The translations under genes and the position numbers were made by a program. A stretch of 12,621 nt of DNA from Phycisphaerales bacterium (GTDB lineage: Bacteria; Planctomycetota; Phycisphaerae; SM23-33), in assembly GCA_003153915.1 (NCBI GenBank), contig PMBX01000118.1, forward strand, positions 24,252-36,872, read 5' to 3'. Below are positions 1 through 6,115 of this stretch, piece by piece (the stretch's first letter is position 1; each line of letters opens with the position of its first letter). Under the pieces are notes generated by a model. The model was not told where the DNA came from. It did no database searches and worked only from the letters and a program-made list of their open reading frames with translations.

Positions 1-225
1 AGTTGCCATGCCAAGGACATCCTGCTGGGACAGGGCCTGACCGTCCATCTCAGCGAGGTCGTCCCCGGGACCGGCGGGCTGGCTTATGAGGTGTTCCTCC
101 AGGGGCTTGGCAGGCTCGACCCGGACATGCCCCTGATGATGGAGCACATGAAGCAGGAGGAATTCCCAGTCGCGGCGGAGTTCATCCGCAAGACGGCAGC
201 TAAGTGTGGAGTGAAGATTATATGA
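1..225 (+). CDS. Sugar phosphate isomerase/epimerase-like protein, C-terminal part
   Basis: The frame is open from the first base to TGA at 223-225 and gives the last 74 residues of a protein whose start lies outside the window. Visible pieces are SCHAKDI near the left edge, EVVPGTGGLAYEVFL in the middle and MMEHMKQEEF followed by a helical tail. This pattern (HxKD, then a V-PG-G strand and helix, then a late ME-H) is what the xylose-isomerase-like TIM barrel family (AP_endonuc_2 fold) shows at its C-terminus, where His and Glu residues help bind a divalent metal. The family isomerises or epimerises sugars and inositols in the cytoplasm; the substrate here is unknown. The stop overlaps the next start in ATGA, so the two genes are probably co-translated. 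The family call is by eye. Confidence 0.65.
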   Translation, partial: SCHAKDILLGQGLTVHLSEVVPGTGGLAYEVFLQGLGRLDPDMPLMMEHMKQEEFPVAAEFIRKTAAKCGVKII

Positions 226-1205
226 GCGGCAAACGCCTTCAAGTGTTGATCACGGCCCCCCAACAGGCCGAACTGGTCGAGACGGACTTCAACGAGGCGG
301 ACCTCGCCGGCGATGAAATCCTCGGCAGAACGCTCTTCACGCTCATCAGCGCCGGGACGGAACTTTCCGGACATTACCTGGCCACCGGCAACCTGCCGCG
401 CCAGCCAGGTTACACCGCCGTCTTCGAGGCCCAACGGATCGGCGCGGATGTTACCGACGTCAAGCCGCTCGACCGCTTGTTCACCATGGGACCGCACGCC
501 TCGCGCCAGCGCCGCAAGCGATCGGAATGTATTACCGTCCCCGCGGAATTGCCTTCGGAGAAAGCCCTTATCGCGCGGATGATGTGCGTGAGCATGAGCA
601 CGCTGACCACGACCACCGCCAGGCCGCCCGAACCGGTTGCCGTCACCGGCCTGGGACCAGTGGGACATTTCGCCGCCCAGATATTTCAGTCCTGCGGATA
701 CGAGCTGCTGGCCGTGGACCCCATCGAGGCCCGTCGCCAGGACGCCCAGGTCGTCGGAATCCGCAACGTCGCCCAGCGCCTGCCGGACAAGGGCGAACCG
801 CTATTCGGCAAGCTTGGGCTGGTGCTGGAATGCTCCGGCAACGAGCAGGCGGTCGTGGATGCCTGCAAGGCCGTCCGCAAGCGGGGCGAGGTCGTTCTGG
901 TCGGCGTGCCGTGGGCAAAAAAGACCGACCTGTCGGCATTCGACGTGCTCCACGCGGTTTTTCACAAGTATGTGGTGCTTCGCAGCGGATGGGAGTGGGA
1001 GGTCCCGACCCAGCCGGCGGAATTTCGCGTCAACAGCATCCTGGGCAATATCGCCGCCGCCATGAAATGGCTGGCCGAGGGTCGAATCAAGACCGACGGC
1101 CTGTACGAGTCGCATTCGCCCCGCGACGCACAACAGTGCTACCAGGACTTGTTGAATCGGCGGTCGAAAAAGCTGGTGACATTGTTCGACTGGAACAAGC
1201 TCTAA
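222..1205 (+). CDS. MDR-superfamily (zinc-type-like) dehydrogenase
   Basis: This is a 327-residue protein of the medium-chain dehydrogenase/reductase superfamily. Residues 1-130 form the GroES-like part, with SAGTELSG at 43-50. A Rossmann domain follows, with GLGPVGHFAAQ starting at 143 (GxGxxG at 143-148) and an acidic residue, D166, ending the second strand, which fits NAD(H) use. Further on, LVLECSGNEQAVVDACKAV is the usual MDR segment after the cofactor site. The cysteine and histidine ligands of catalytic and structural zinc are not evident, so it may be a zinc-less member. The start at 222 overlaps the upstream stop by ATGA. An in-frame GTG at 204 is possible but would overlap more. Its pairing with a sugar isomerase suggests oxidation of a polyol or sugar; that is inference. 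Confidence 0.85.
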   Translation: MSGKRLQVLITAPQQAELVETDFNEADLAGDEILGRTLFTLISAGTELSGHYLATGNLPRQPGYTAVFEAQRIGADVTDVKPLDRLFTMGPHASRQRRKRSECITVPAELPSEKALIARMMCVSMSTLTTTTARPPEPVAVTGLGPVGHFAAQIFQSCGYELLAVDPIEARRQDAQVVGIRNVAQRLPDKGEPLFGKLGLVLECSGNEQAVVDACKAVRKRGEVVLVGVPWAKKTDLSAFDVLHAVFHKYVVLRSGWEWEVPTQPAEFRVNSILGNIAAAMKWLAEGRIKTDGLYESHSPRDAQQCYQDLLNRRSKKLVTLFDWNKL

Positions 1206-1437
1206 GGTGGTCGGGCTTGGTTCGATTGTCGTTGGCCGGCGGGTTTTTCATCCCGTCTGTCATATGCGCCCCCTTGGCCTCATCGCCCCGCGGGAAAAAA
1301 CGACGGCCCAGGAGTTGTCAGACAGGTGGTCCCTTGGACTGTGACCGATTACCGCGCCCCAGGCGGGCCATTGGCCGATAAAAACCAATGGTCTTGAACG
1401 CCCAGCGTCGGCAGCGTATCGTCGAACCGGCAGAGCG

Positions 1438-1511
1438 GCGCCTGTAGCTCAAGTGGATAGAGCAGCGGTCTTCTAAACCGCAGGTTGGAGGTTCGAGTCC
1501 CCCCAGGCGCG
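1438..1511 (+). tRNA. trnR: tRNA-Arg (anticodon UCU)
   Basis: A full cloverleaf can be drawn by hand. The acceptor stem is 1438-1444 pairing with 1504-1510, the D stem 1447-1450 with 1460-1463, the anticodon stem 1465-1469 with 1477-1481 and the T stem 1487-1491 with 1499-1503. The discriminator base is G1511. The anticodon loop is CTTCTAA with TCT at 1472-1474, which reads AGA (and AGG by wobble). No CCA is encoded after the discriminator. The T stem contains one A1489/C1501 mismatch; all other stem pairs are Watson-Crick. The gene stands alone between a plus-strand operon and a convergent minus-strand operon. Confidence 0.96.
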
Positions 1512-1743
1512 TTTGTGACACTCGATGGCGAGTGTTCGCAAGTGCTCCTATTTGCTGGCAGCTGCGCTCCGCGCTTGTCCTTCCAAGTCCCCGTGCGATC
1601 ATGGCCGTCGATGGCCGGTTTTGGCGAGTTTTGGCGCGCCAGCGCTGTTGTTTGCGCTGAAAGCCCTGAGCCTTGTCGAAGGGCGAGCGGCAGGACACTC
1701 GCGGCCGAGGTGCTACACCAGGCCCACGCTACTTTTGCGCGAG
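1512..1743. other. Gene-free stretch between tRNA and minus-strand operon
   Basis: No convincing coding frame is seen here. The region contains the 22-bp repeat-like element at 1663-1684, a short tandem GTTTTGGCG pair near 1617-1636 and a repeated ATGGCCG near 1600-1616. It lies downstream of both the tRNA and the minus-strand operon, so transcription from both sides should end in it. No classic hairpin plus T-run terminator is visible. Confidence 0.5.
1663..1684. repeat. 22-bp GCCCTGAGCCTTGTCGAAGGGC element (single copy here)
   Basis: The outer bases GCCCT/AGGGC pair as inverted repeats, and an alternative inner stem CCTT-GTCG-AAGG is also possible. From memory, closely similar sequences (CCCTTCGACAAGGCTCAGGG on the other strand) occur as dispersed intergenic repeats in many environmental genomes. 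Only one copy lies in this window, so dispersal cannot be shown here. It sits about 60 bp past the stop of the minus-strand operon and could form a hairpin in that transcript. Confidence 0.5.
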
Positions 1744-2634
1744 TCACCCGGCGAAGTACCGCTTCATCAACTCCTCCGTCGGCACGGCGGGATTCCTCGC
1801 CAGTGCCACGGCCGCGGCGGGCATGGGCAGGGCCTTGTCGGAGTACTCCTTGTCCACGTTGCAGACTGTCAGCGTCGTGCGATTGAATTCGTCGAGCAGT
1901 TTCAGCCATCCGCGCCAGTGTTCGATCCATAGCCGCCACTGGTCCGGTGTGGTCTCCTTCACGATTTCCTTCCAGTGGGTGGCGCTATTGTACATGATCT
2001 TCAGGAACCAACTGAACGCGTCGGAACGCGCCAGCAGCGACCGGCCCTTGTCGAAGCAATCCAGCCCGCGATACGGACCCGTGAACCGGCTCCATTCCAC
2101 CGTGCAGCGCTTGTCCATCAGCTCCGCCACCTGCTGAATCTGATCGTCCGGATAGAACTTGGCGTTCAACTCCGTCCGCAGCCAGAGCGATGGCTTCAGC
2201 TTCATGATGTAGTCAATGAACGGATTCAAATGCTCACAAACCTGCTGCGCGTGCGTCAGGGCCTTGACCGTTTCTCCTTTGAATTCGATCCGGTCGTACT
2301 CGCCCGTCTGGTATTCGACGCCGGCAATGTCGAACTCGTCGAGCGTGCGCTGGATGTGGTCCTTGATTTTCACCATGACGGCCGGGTCGAGCGGGTCCTG
2401 TTTGTCGCAGACGGCGTATGCGCCGATGCCGATTCCCAGATGCACTCCGATCTTCCGGTCGTGGCAGTACGCGATGAACTCCTTCGCCACCGCGCGGAAC
2501 GGCGCGGCCCAGAACCAGATGTGTACCCCCGTCGCCCCTGCCTCCGCCGCGTGGTCAATGTATGGGAATTTGCCGTCGCGCTGCGCGTAAGCCGTCTGGT
2601 CGCCTCGGAATATGATGTGCTTGATCGAATTCAT
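1744..2634 (-). CDS. Unrecognised protein, probable TIM-barrel glycosidase-like
   Basis: This 296-residue protein could not be assigned to a named family with confidence. It has the rhythm of a (beta/alpha)8 barrel: GATGVHIWFWAAPF at 33-46, KIGVHLGIGIGAY at 61-73, DIAGVEYQTGEYDR at 102-115, KPSLWLRTEL at 147-156 and CTVEWSRFTGPYRG at 177-190. Acidic residues at strand ends (E107, E112, E180) could serve as catalytic acids, as in glycoside hydrolases; that is inference. It has no signal peptide, so it should be cytoplasmic. It is the last gene of the minus-strand operon. Its ATG lies four bases past the epimerase stop, with AAAGGAAAG upstream as ribosome binding site. The C-terminus (NPAVPTEELMKRYF) looks like a short closing helix. 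Confidence 0.75.
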   Translation of the reverse strand: MNSIKHIIFRGDQTAYAQRDGKFPYIDHAAEAGATGVHIWFWAAPFRAVAKEFIAYCHDRKIGVHLGIGIGAYAVCDKQDPLDPAVMVKIKDHIQRTLDEFDIAGVEYQTGEYDRIEFKGETVKALTHAQQVCEHLNPFIDYIMKLKPSLWLRTELNAKFYPDDQIQQVAELMDKRCTVEWSRFTGPYRGLDCFDKGRSLLARSDAFSWFLKIMYNSATHWKEIVKETTPDQWRLWIEHWRGWLKLLDEFNRTTLTVCNVDKEYSDKALPMPAAAVALARNPAVPTEELMKRYFAG

Positions 2635-2638
2635 GCGG

Positions 2639-3817
2639 TCACTTTCCTTTCATTCTCTCGCAGATTTGCCAGCAGTTGAGCAGGGTGCGCGGGACGTGGA
2701 AGCAGCACTTCCACTTGTTCCCTTTCAGGAAATGCGTCGGCACGCCGCGCCGGTCGCAGTAGGCGATCCACTCGCCGAACTCCGGGTCGGGGAAAATCTT
2801 AAACGTGTATTCATGGACGCGCCGGTACCAGTTCGCAAACTCCATCCGCCCCGTAATCTCGTGCGCCAGCATGAACCCGATCAGCGCCTCCGTGTGCGGC
2901 CACCAGAGCTTTATGTTCCACTCCAGCGCTTCGATCGGCCGGTCCTTGAAATCCAGGAAGTAGTAGAACCCGCCGAACTCGTCGTCCCATCCGCGCTCCG
3001 CCGTCCACAGCATCGCCTCCGCAGCCTTGTCCACAAGGTCCGTCATCCCGCGCTTGTGCGCCGCTTCCATGACGAACCACATACTCTCGATGGCGTGGCC
3101 CGGATTGATGAACCGGCCCGCCGGCTCGTCCGGCCGCGACCCGTCTGCCCACACGAACTCGAAGACCGCCTTGTGCGTCTCGTCCACGTGCTTCGTCATG
3201 ATCCGGTTCAGGCAGTCGCGCAGCAGCTCCTCGAACCGGTCGTCTTTCACCGACTCCTGCATCATCCCCGCCACGTTCAGCAGGATCATCGGGAAGGTGT
3301 GGTCGCTCGGCAGGTCCGGCCGCGGCAGAATCTTGTTGTAGCGCCCCTTCGGATTGCCGCGCCGCGCCATGATCTTCCAGAACGTCTCAACCGCCAGGTC
3401 CAGCGCCCATGACTCCTTCGACGCCTTGGCGTATTCCAGCATCGCCATCACCGCGAAGAAGTCCGAGTAAATGTTGTACGCGACGCGAAGCGGTTCGCCC
3501 TGCCGGTTGAGCAGGAAGTAGAAATCTCCATTCTCGTCGCGCCCGTGCTTGCGCAGGAAATCCGCGCCCAGCTTGGCCGCCTCCAGCCATTCCGGCCGCT
3601 TCTCCACTTCGTTGTAGAGCCGCGCGAACATGTACACCTCGCGCCCCTGCATCCACATCATCTTGTCCGTGCAGAAGATGCTCCCGTCGCGGTCGAGGTG
3701 GTGCAGGTAGCCGCCGCATTCCCGGTCCATCGAATGCTTCAGCCAGAACGGCATTACGCTTTCGAGCAATTCCGTCTTGTGCATCTCCGCCAGATTAGTC
3801 CAGTCGAGTTGTTTCAT
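2639..3817 (-). CDS. N-acylglucosamine 2-epimerase (AGE/RnBP) family protein
   Basis: This 392-residue protein has the usual length and the (alpha/alpha)6-barrel motifs of the AGE family, which interconverts C2 epimers such as GlcNAc and ManNAc, or mannose/glucose-type sugars. Conserved pieces are CGGYLHHLDRDG at 34-45, WMQGREVYMFARLYN at 55-69 (R59), NPGHAIESMW at 238-247 (H241, E243), WWPHTEAL at 305-312 (H308) and KGNKWKCCFHVPRTL at 365-379 (H374). The arginine and the two far-apart histidines match the expected catalytic set, so the enzyme should be active. It starts in an ATGA overlap with the upstream acetyltransferase gene and has no clear Shine-Dalgarno of its own, which suggests translational coupling. 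An acetyltransferase next door points to an N-acetylated amino sugar as substrate; this is inference. Members acting on free aldoses or cellobiose cannot be excluded. Confidence 0.9.
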   Translation of the reverse strand: MKQLDWTNLAEMHKTELLESVMPFWLKHSMDRECGGYLHHLDRDGSIFCTDKMMWMQGREVYMFARLYNEVEKRPEWLEAAKLGADFLRKHGRDENGDFYFLLNRQGEPLRVAYNIYSDFFAVMAMLEYAKASKESWALDLAVETFWKIMARRGNPKGRYNKILPRPDLPSDHTFPMILLNVAGMMQESVKDDRFEELLRDCLNRIMTKHVDETHKAVFEFVWADGSRPDEPAGRFINPGHAIESMWFVMEAAHKRGMTDLVDKAAEAMLWTAERGWDDEFGGFYYFLDFKDRPIEALEWNIKLWWPHTEALIGFMLAHEITGRMEFANWYRRVHEYTFKIFPDPEFGEWIAYCDRRGVPTHFLKGNKWKCCFHVPRTLLNCWQICERMKGK

Positions 3818-4725
3818 TTGGGCGCGGGCGGGAATGGGTTGCGCGTAAACACCCCCGTCTCCTTCATCTTGTTCCAGGCCCTCAGGCCCTTTTCGTTCAA
3901 CATGAGCAGCGGATTCTTCTTCAACTCCGGCAGGGTGATGTCGCGCATCTTCATGGCGTTCACGAAGCGCACGTACGAGTCGCCGATGTGCGTCACGGTC
4001 TCGGCCAGGCCGTTGATATAGGCCGACTCCAGCGCGCCTAGGTGACGGTCCATGTACGAGTTATGCACGCGCGTGTGCGCTTCGCGCAGACCCTCCGGCG
4101 TCAGGATCGGGATGCGGGACCACTTCGGATACAGCACGTATTCGAGACCGGCGAGTTCCTCCATCCCGTGCATGGCGGTGTTGGATTCGTGGCTGACGCC
4201 GAGAAGTAGAATGAAGCCGCGCGGCACATCACAGACGCGCGTGTAGGGCGTCCCCTCGCCGCACGGCCCAGGCGCGTTCTCGTGATTGGCGATCATCTCA
4301 TCCGCCAGCGCACCGTAGGCCGACACCGAATGCGTCGGGTGCCAGCTTCGCTTCACGCCCGGCCGATTGCGGAAAGTCTCGGCGATGGTTCCCGCCCAGC
4401 ATTTCTTGTTGGCGACGTCGAATGGCTCGACGGCCGCCAGAGTTCCCTTGTCCGCCGATTCGATGGCCGCGCCGACAATCCCCCCATTCGTCGTGATCGC
4501 CGACATGATGATCGTTCCGTCCGGTCCGATCGTTTCCAGGATGGCGTCAATCACCGCGTCCGGCCCGCCCTCGACAAACCCGAAACGGCTCAGCGAACTA
4601 TGCGAAAGGACCACGTCCCCCCGCTTCATGCCCAGCCTCTCGAACCCAGCCTTGATGTCCTTCTTCGTGGTGTGCGTCCTGTCGGCGAACTTGTCCGCAA
4701 CCGGCGGCGTGGACGCCGTGCTCAT
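3814..4725 (-). CDS. AAC(3)-type aminoglycoside/amino-sugar N-acetyltransferase family protein
   Basis: This 303-residue protein belongs to the Antibiotic_NAT (AAC(3)) family, which moves acetyl from acetyl-CoA to an amine on a sugar. The N-terminal TKKDIKAGFERLGMKRGDVVLSHSSLSRFG (20-49), GPDGTIIMSA (67-76), the HPTHSVSAYG core (129-138, with H132 as probable catalytic base) and SNTAMHGMEEL (181-191) are the family signatures. The start at 4725 has a strong GGAGGAT ribosome site eight bases upstream. It is the first gene of the minus-strand operon and overlaps the epimerase gene by four bases. Environmental members are often not resistance enzymes. With an AGE-family epimerase following, acetylation of a free or polymer-derived amino sugar is a more natural guess than drug resistance, but resistance cannot be excluded. 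Confidence 0.88.
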   Translation of the reverse strand: MSTASTPPVADKFADRTHTTKKDIKAGFERLGMKRGDVVLSHSSLSRFGFVEGGPDAVIDAILETIGPDGTIIMSAITTNGGIVGAAIESADKGTLAAVEPFDVANKKCWAGTIAETFRNRPGVKRSWHPTHSVSAYGALADEMIANHENAPGPCGEGTPYTRVCDVPRGFILLLGVSHESNTAMHGMEELAGLEYVLYPKWSRIPILTPEGLREAHTRVHNSYMDRHLGALESAYINGLAETVTHIGDSYVRFVNAMKMRDITLPELKKNPLLMLNEKGLRAWNKMKETGVFTRNPFPPAPK

Positions 4726-4730
4726 GTAGT

Positions 4731-4738
4731 GATCCTCC
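4731..4738 (-). promoter_or_regulatory. Ribosome binding site of the acetyltransferase gene
   Basis: On the minus strand the sequence reads GGAGGATC, with the ATG at 4725 eight bases after the GGAGG core. It fixes the start of the first gene in the minus-strand operon. Confidence 0.75.
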
Positions 4739-4772
4739 GTTGAAATGTCGCCATCGGTACGGCCACCATGAT

Positions 4773-4784
4773 ATTAAGTTTAAT
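4773..4784. promoter_or_regulatory. AT-rich inverted repeat in divergent intergenic region
   Basis: ATTAA-GT-TTAAT is a perfect 5-bp inverted repeat. It lies near the middle of the 119-bp gap between the divergent acetyltransferase and amidohydrolase-fragment genes and is the most AT-rich spot in a GC-rich region. It may be an operator or part of a -10 region. No matching -35/-10 pair could be fixed by eye. Confidence 0.35.
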
Positions 4785-4833
4785 GACCAGCCTCAACACG
4801 CACGTAGCTCTGTACCGGACTCGCCCTGCCGAT

Positions 4834-4840
4834 GGGAGGA
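4834..4840 (+). promoter_or_regulatory. Ribosome binding site of the amidohydrolase fragment
   Basis: GGGAGGA lies five bases (from the GGAGG core) before the ATG at 4845. A good site at the head of a broken gene suggests the break is recent or that the start region is still under selection. Confidence 0.7.
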
Positions 4841-4844
4841 AGAC

Positions 4845-5198
4845 ATGAAACTCAGCGCCACCGCGCAAAAACTCTACGACGCCTTCTGCGAATTCGAGAT
4901 CATTGACGCGCATGAGCACCTCCCGCCGAAGAAGGGGCGGCTGGCGACGGCGGCGGACTTCTCGCTGCTCTTTTCCCATTACACGCGGCACGATCTCTTT
5001 TCGGCGGGGATGCCTGAGGGGGTGTTCCACAAGCGCTTCCGCGGCCCGGAGGTTTCGCTCGAGGAAAAATGGAAGCTCTTCGCCCCGTTCCTTCCCGCCA
5101 TCCGCCACGGCTGCTACGCGCGCCCGGCGGAAATCAGGCCTCCGCTCGGTTGGCCATCGTGCGGTAACGCGACGGGGACAGGCGCGTGCGCTCCTTGA
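4845..5198 (+). pseudogene. Amidohydrolase family protein, N-terminal fragment
   Basis: The frame gives 117 residues, but only the first ~97 look native. FEIIDAHEHLPPKKG at 17-31 is the first strand of an amidohydrolase barrel, with the D-x-H-x-H metal motif (D21, H23, H25), and RHGCYARPAEI at 87-97 looks like the next conserved helix. Members of this family usually run to several hundred residues, so most of the barrel and the remaining metal ligands are missing. Residue 97 ends at base 5135, inside the stop codon of the convergent AraC gene. The last 20 codons are simply the antisense of that gene's 3' end. The start is intact, with a strong ribosome site. The gene appears cut by an insertion, deletion or rearrangement that brought the AraC gene here; an assembly join is also possible. 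It is unlikely to make a working enzyme. Confidence 0.75.
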
Positions 5199-5985
5199 AC
5201 TGCTTGGAGAATCGGAACAGGTCGCGGTATCCGGCGCGGACGGCGACTTCCGTGACCGACAGCCCCGTGCTTCGCAGGAGTTCCTTCGCGAGGGCGATGC
5301 GGGCGTTAATGATGTACTGCTGGGGGCTAAGCCCCGCCTGGCGGCGGAAGGTCCTAGAGAAGTGGCTGCGGGTGTACCCCATCTGCCGGGCGAGCTGCTC
5401 GACGCCGGTCAGGCTGTGAAGGTGCTCCTGGATGTAGGAGGTCAAGCGGCGCCAGGCGGTGCCGTCGCTGTCCCTGCCGGCTTGCCAATCGCCGGCCGTG
5501 TCCTGCTCGAGCTTCATCAGGAGGCCGCGGAGCATCGCGCCGGCCGCCTCTTGGGCTGCCGGGGCCAGGGGCACACCGGCGCGCACGTCCATGGCCTTCT
5601 CGGCGATCCACCTGGTGATCTCGTTCACCAGCGCCGCGTCGCTAACCCGCAGCCGCTCGGGGGGCAACTGGCTCCCCTGGAGCCGCAGCACCCGCCCGCG
5701 GCGGTTGGCCAGGTCGAAGTGGATGGCCGTGACGCTCAGGGGCTGCCGCGGGTCCTGCGTGCAGTGGTACGTCCATCCGGGGCGTGCCCAGTGGCACGTG
5801 CCGGGACAGATCTCCACGGCCCCCTCCGGCAGCAGCCGCAGGCCCCGACCCGCCCACCAGTACAGCAGGACGTTGTGGGGCTTTCGCCGCTGCTGGGGCG
5901 TGAATTCCAGCACCGAGGTCGGCGGCCACTGGCGGCGAGCACAGCGGTTCCAGTAGATTCGCACATAGACTCCGGCCCAGTTCAT
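5134..5985 (-). CDS. AraC-family transcriptional regulator
   Basis: This 283-residue protein has an N-terminal cupin-like sensing half (about 25-110, including LLPEGAVEICPGTCHWARPG) and a C-terminal pair of helix-turn-helix motifs. The first is LTGVEQLARQMGYTRSHFSRTFRRQ (192-216), then GLSPQQYIINARIALAKELL, and the second is SVTEVAVRAGYRDLFRFSKQFKERTRLSPSRYR (243-274). This is the classic AraC/XylS layout for a sugar-responsive activator. The open frame extends upstream to 6360, but the extra 125 residues lie antisense to the next gene and are not domain-like. The ATG at 5985 gives the usual family length, with only a weak TGGGG ribosome site. The gene diverges from the plus-strand operon beginning at 6116, which is its probable target. 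Its stop sits at the break point of the amidohydrolase fragment. Confidence 0.9.
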   Translation of the reverse strand: MNWAGVYVRIYWNRCARRQWPPTSVLEFTPQQRRKPHNVLLYWWAGRGLRLLPEGAVEICPGTCHWARPGWTYHCTQDPRQPLSVTAIHFDLANRRGRVLRLQGSQLPPERLRVSDAALVNEITRWIAEKAMDVRAGVPLAPAAQEAAGAMLRGLLMKLEQDTAGDWQAGRDSDGTAWRRLTSYIQEHLHSLTGVEQLARQMGYTRSHFSRTFRRQAGLSPQQYIINARIALAKELLRSTGLSVTEVAVRAGYRDLFRFSKQFKERTRLSPSRYRTMANRAEA

Positions 5986-6115
5986 GCCCCACACGATAGC
6001 ACGAAAAGACAAATGAGCGTAGCACATTTGGCCATATGCACCCACCGCCTGATCGGCTATGAACACATGCAGCCAAGGGCCGCCACAGGCGGCGGGCGAG
6101 GCACTGGAACCACCA
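5986..6115. promoter_or_regulatory. Divergent promoter/operator region between AraC gene and catabolic operon
   Basis: This 130-bp gap should carry the promoters of both divergent transcripts. A perfect inverted repeat CAAATG-N9-CATTTG lies at 6010-6030. A GCCGCC-ACA-GGCGGC hairpin lies at 6079-6093, about 22 bases before the ATG at 6116, and could form in the leader RNA. No clear sigma-70 -35/-10 pair with normal spacing was found. Confidence 0.5.
6010..6030. promoter_or_regulatory. Candidate operator, CAAATG-N9-CATTTG inverted repeat
   Basis: Both six-base arms match perfectly around a nine-base centre. The element lies 25 bp upstream of the AraC gene's start and 85 bp upstream of the aldolase start. 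AraC proteins more often bind direct repeats, so this could be autoregulation or another factor's site. Confidence 0.4.

Noticed and set aside
1238..1257. Hairpin GGCGGG...CCCGTC after the MDR dehydrogenase as a terminator
   Set aside because: The stem includes a G-T pair, the T run is in the loop rather than after the stem, and no U tract follows.
527..1381. Plus-strand open frame of 284 codons
   Set aside because: It is a shifted frame inside the MDR dehydrogenase gene, rich in Arg, Gly and Pro, with no motif.
1318..1698. Minus-strand open frame of 126 codons over the tRNA
   Set aside because: Its GLEPPTCGLEDRCSIHLSY stretch is the well-known false protein produced by reading antisense across a tRNA gene.
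4755..4817. CGGTAC and GTACCG as a paired operator in the divergent gap
   Set aside because: The arms are six bases long and 51 bases apart, which is easily chance.
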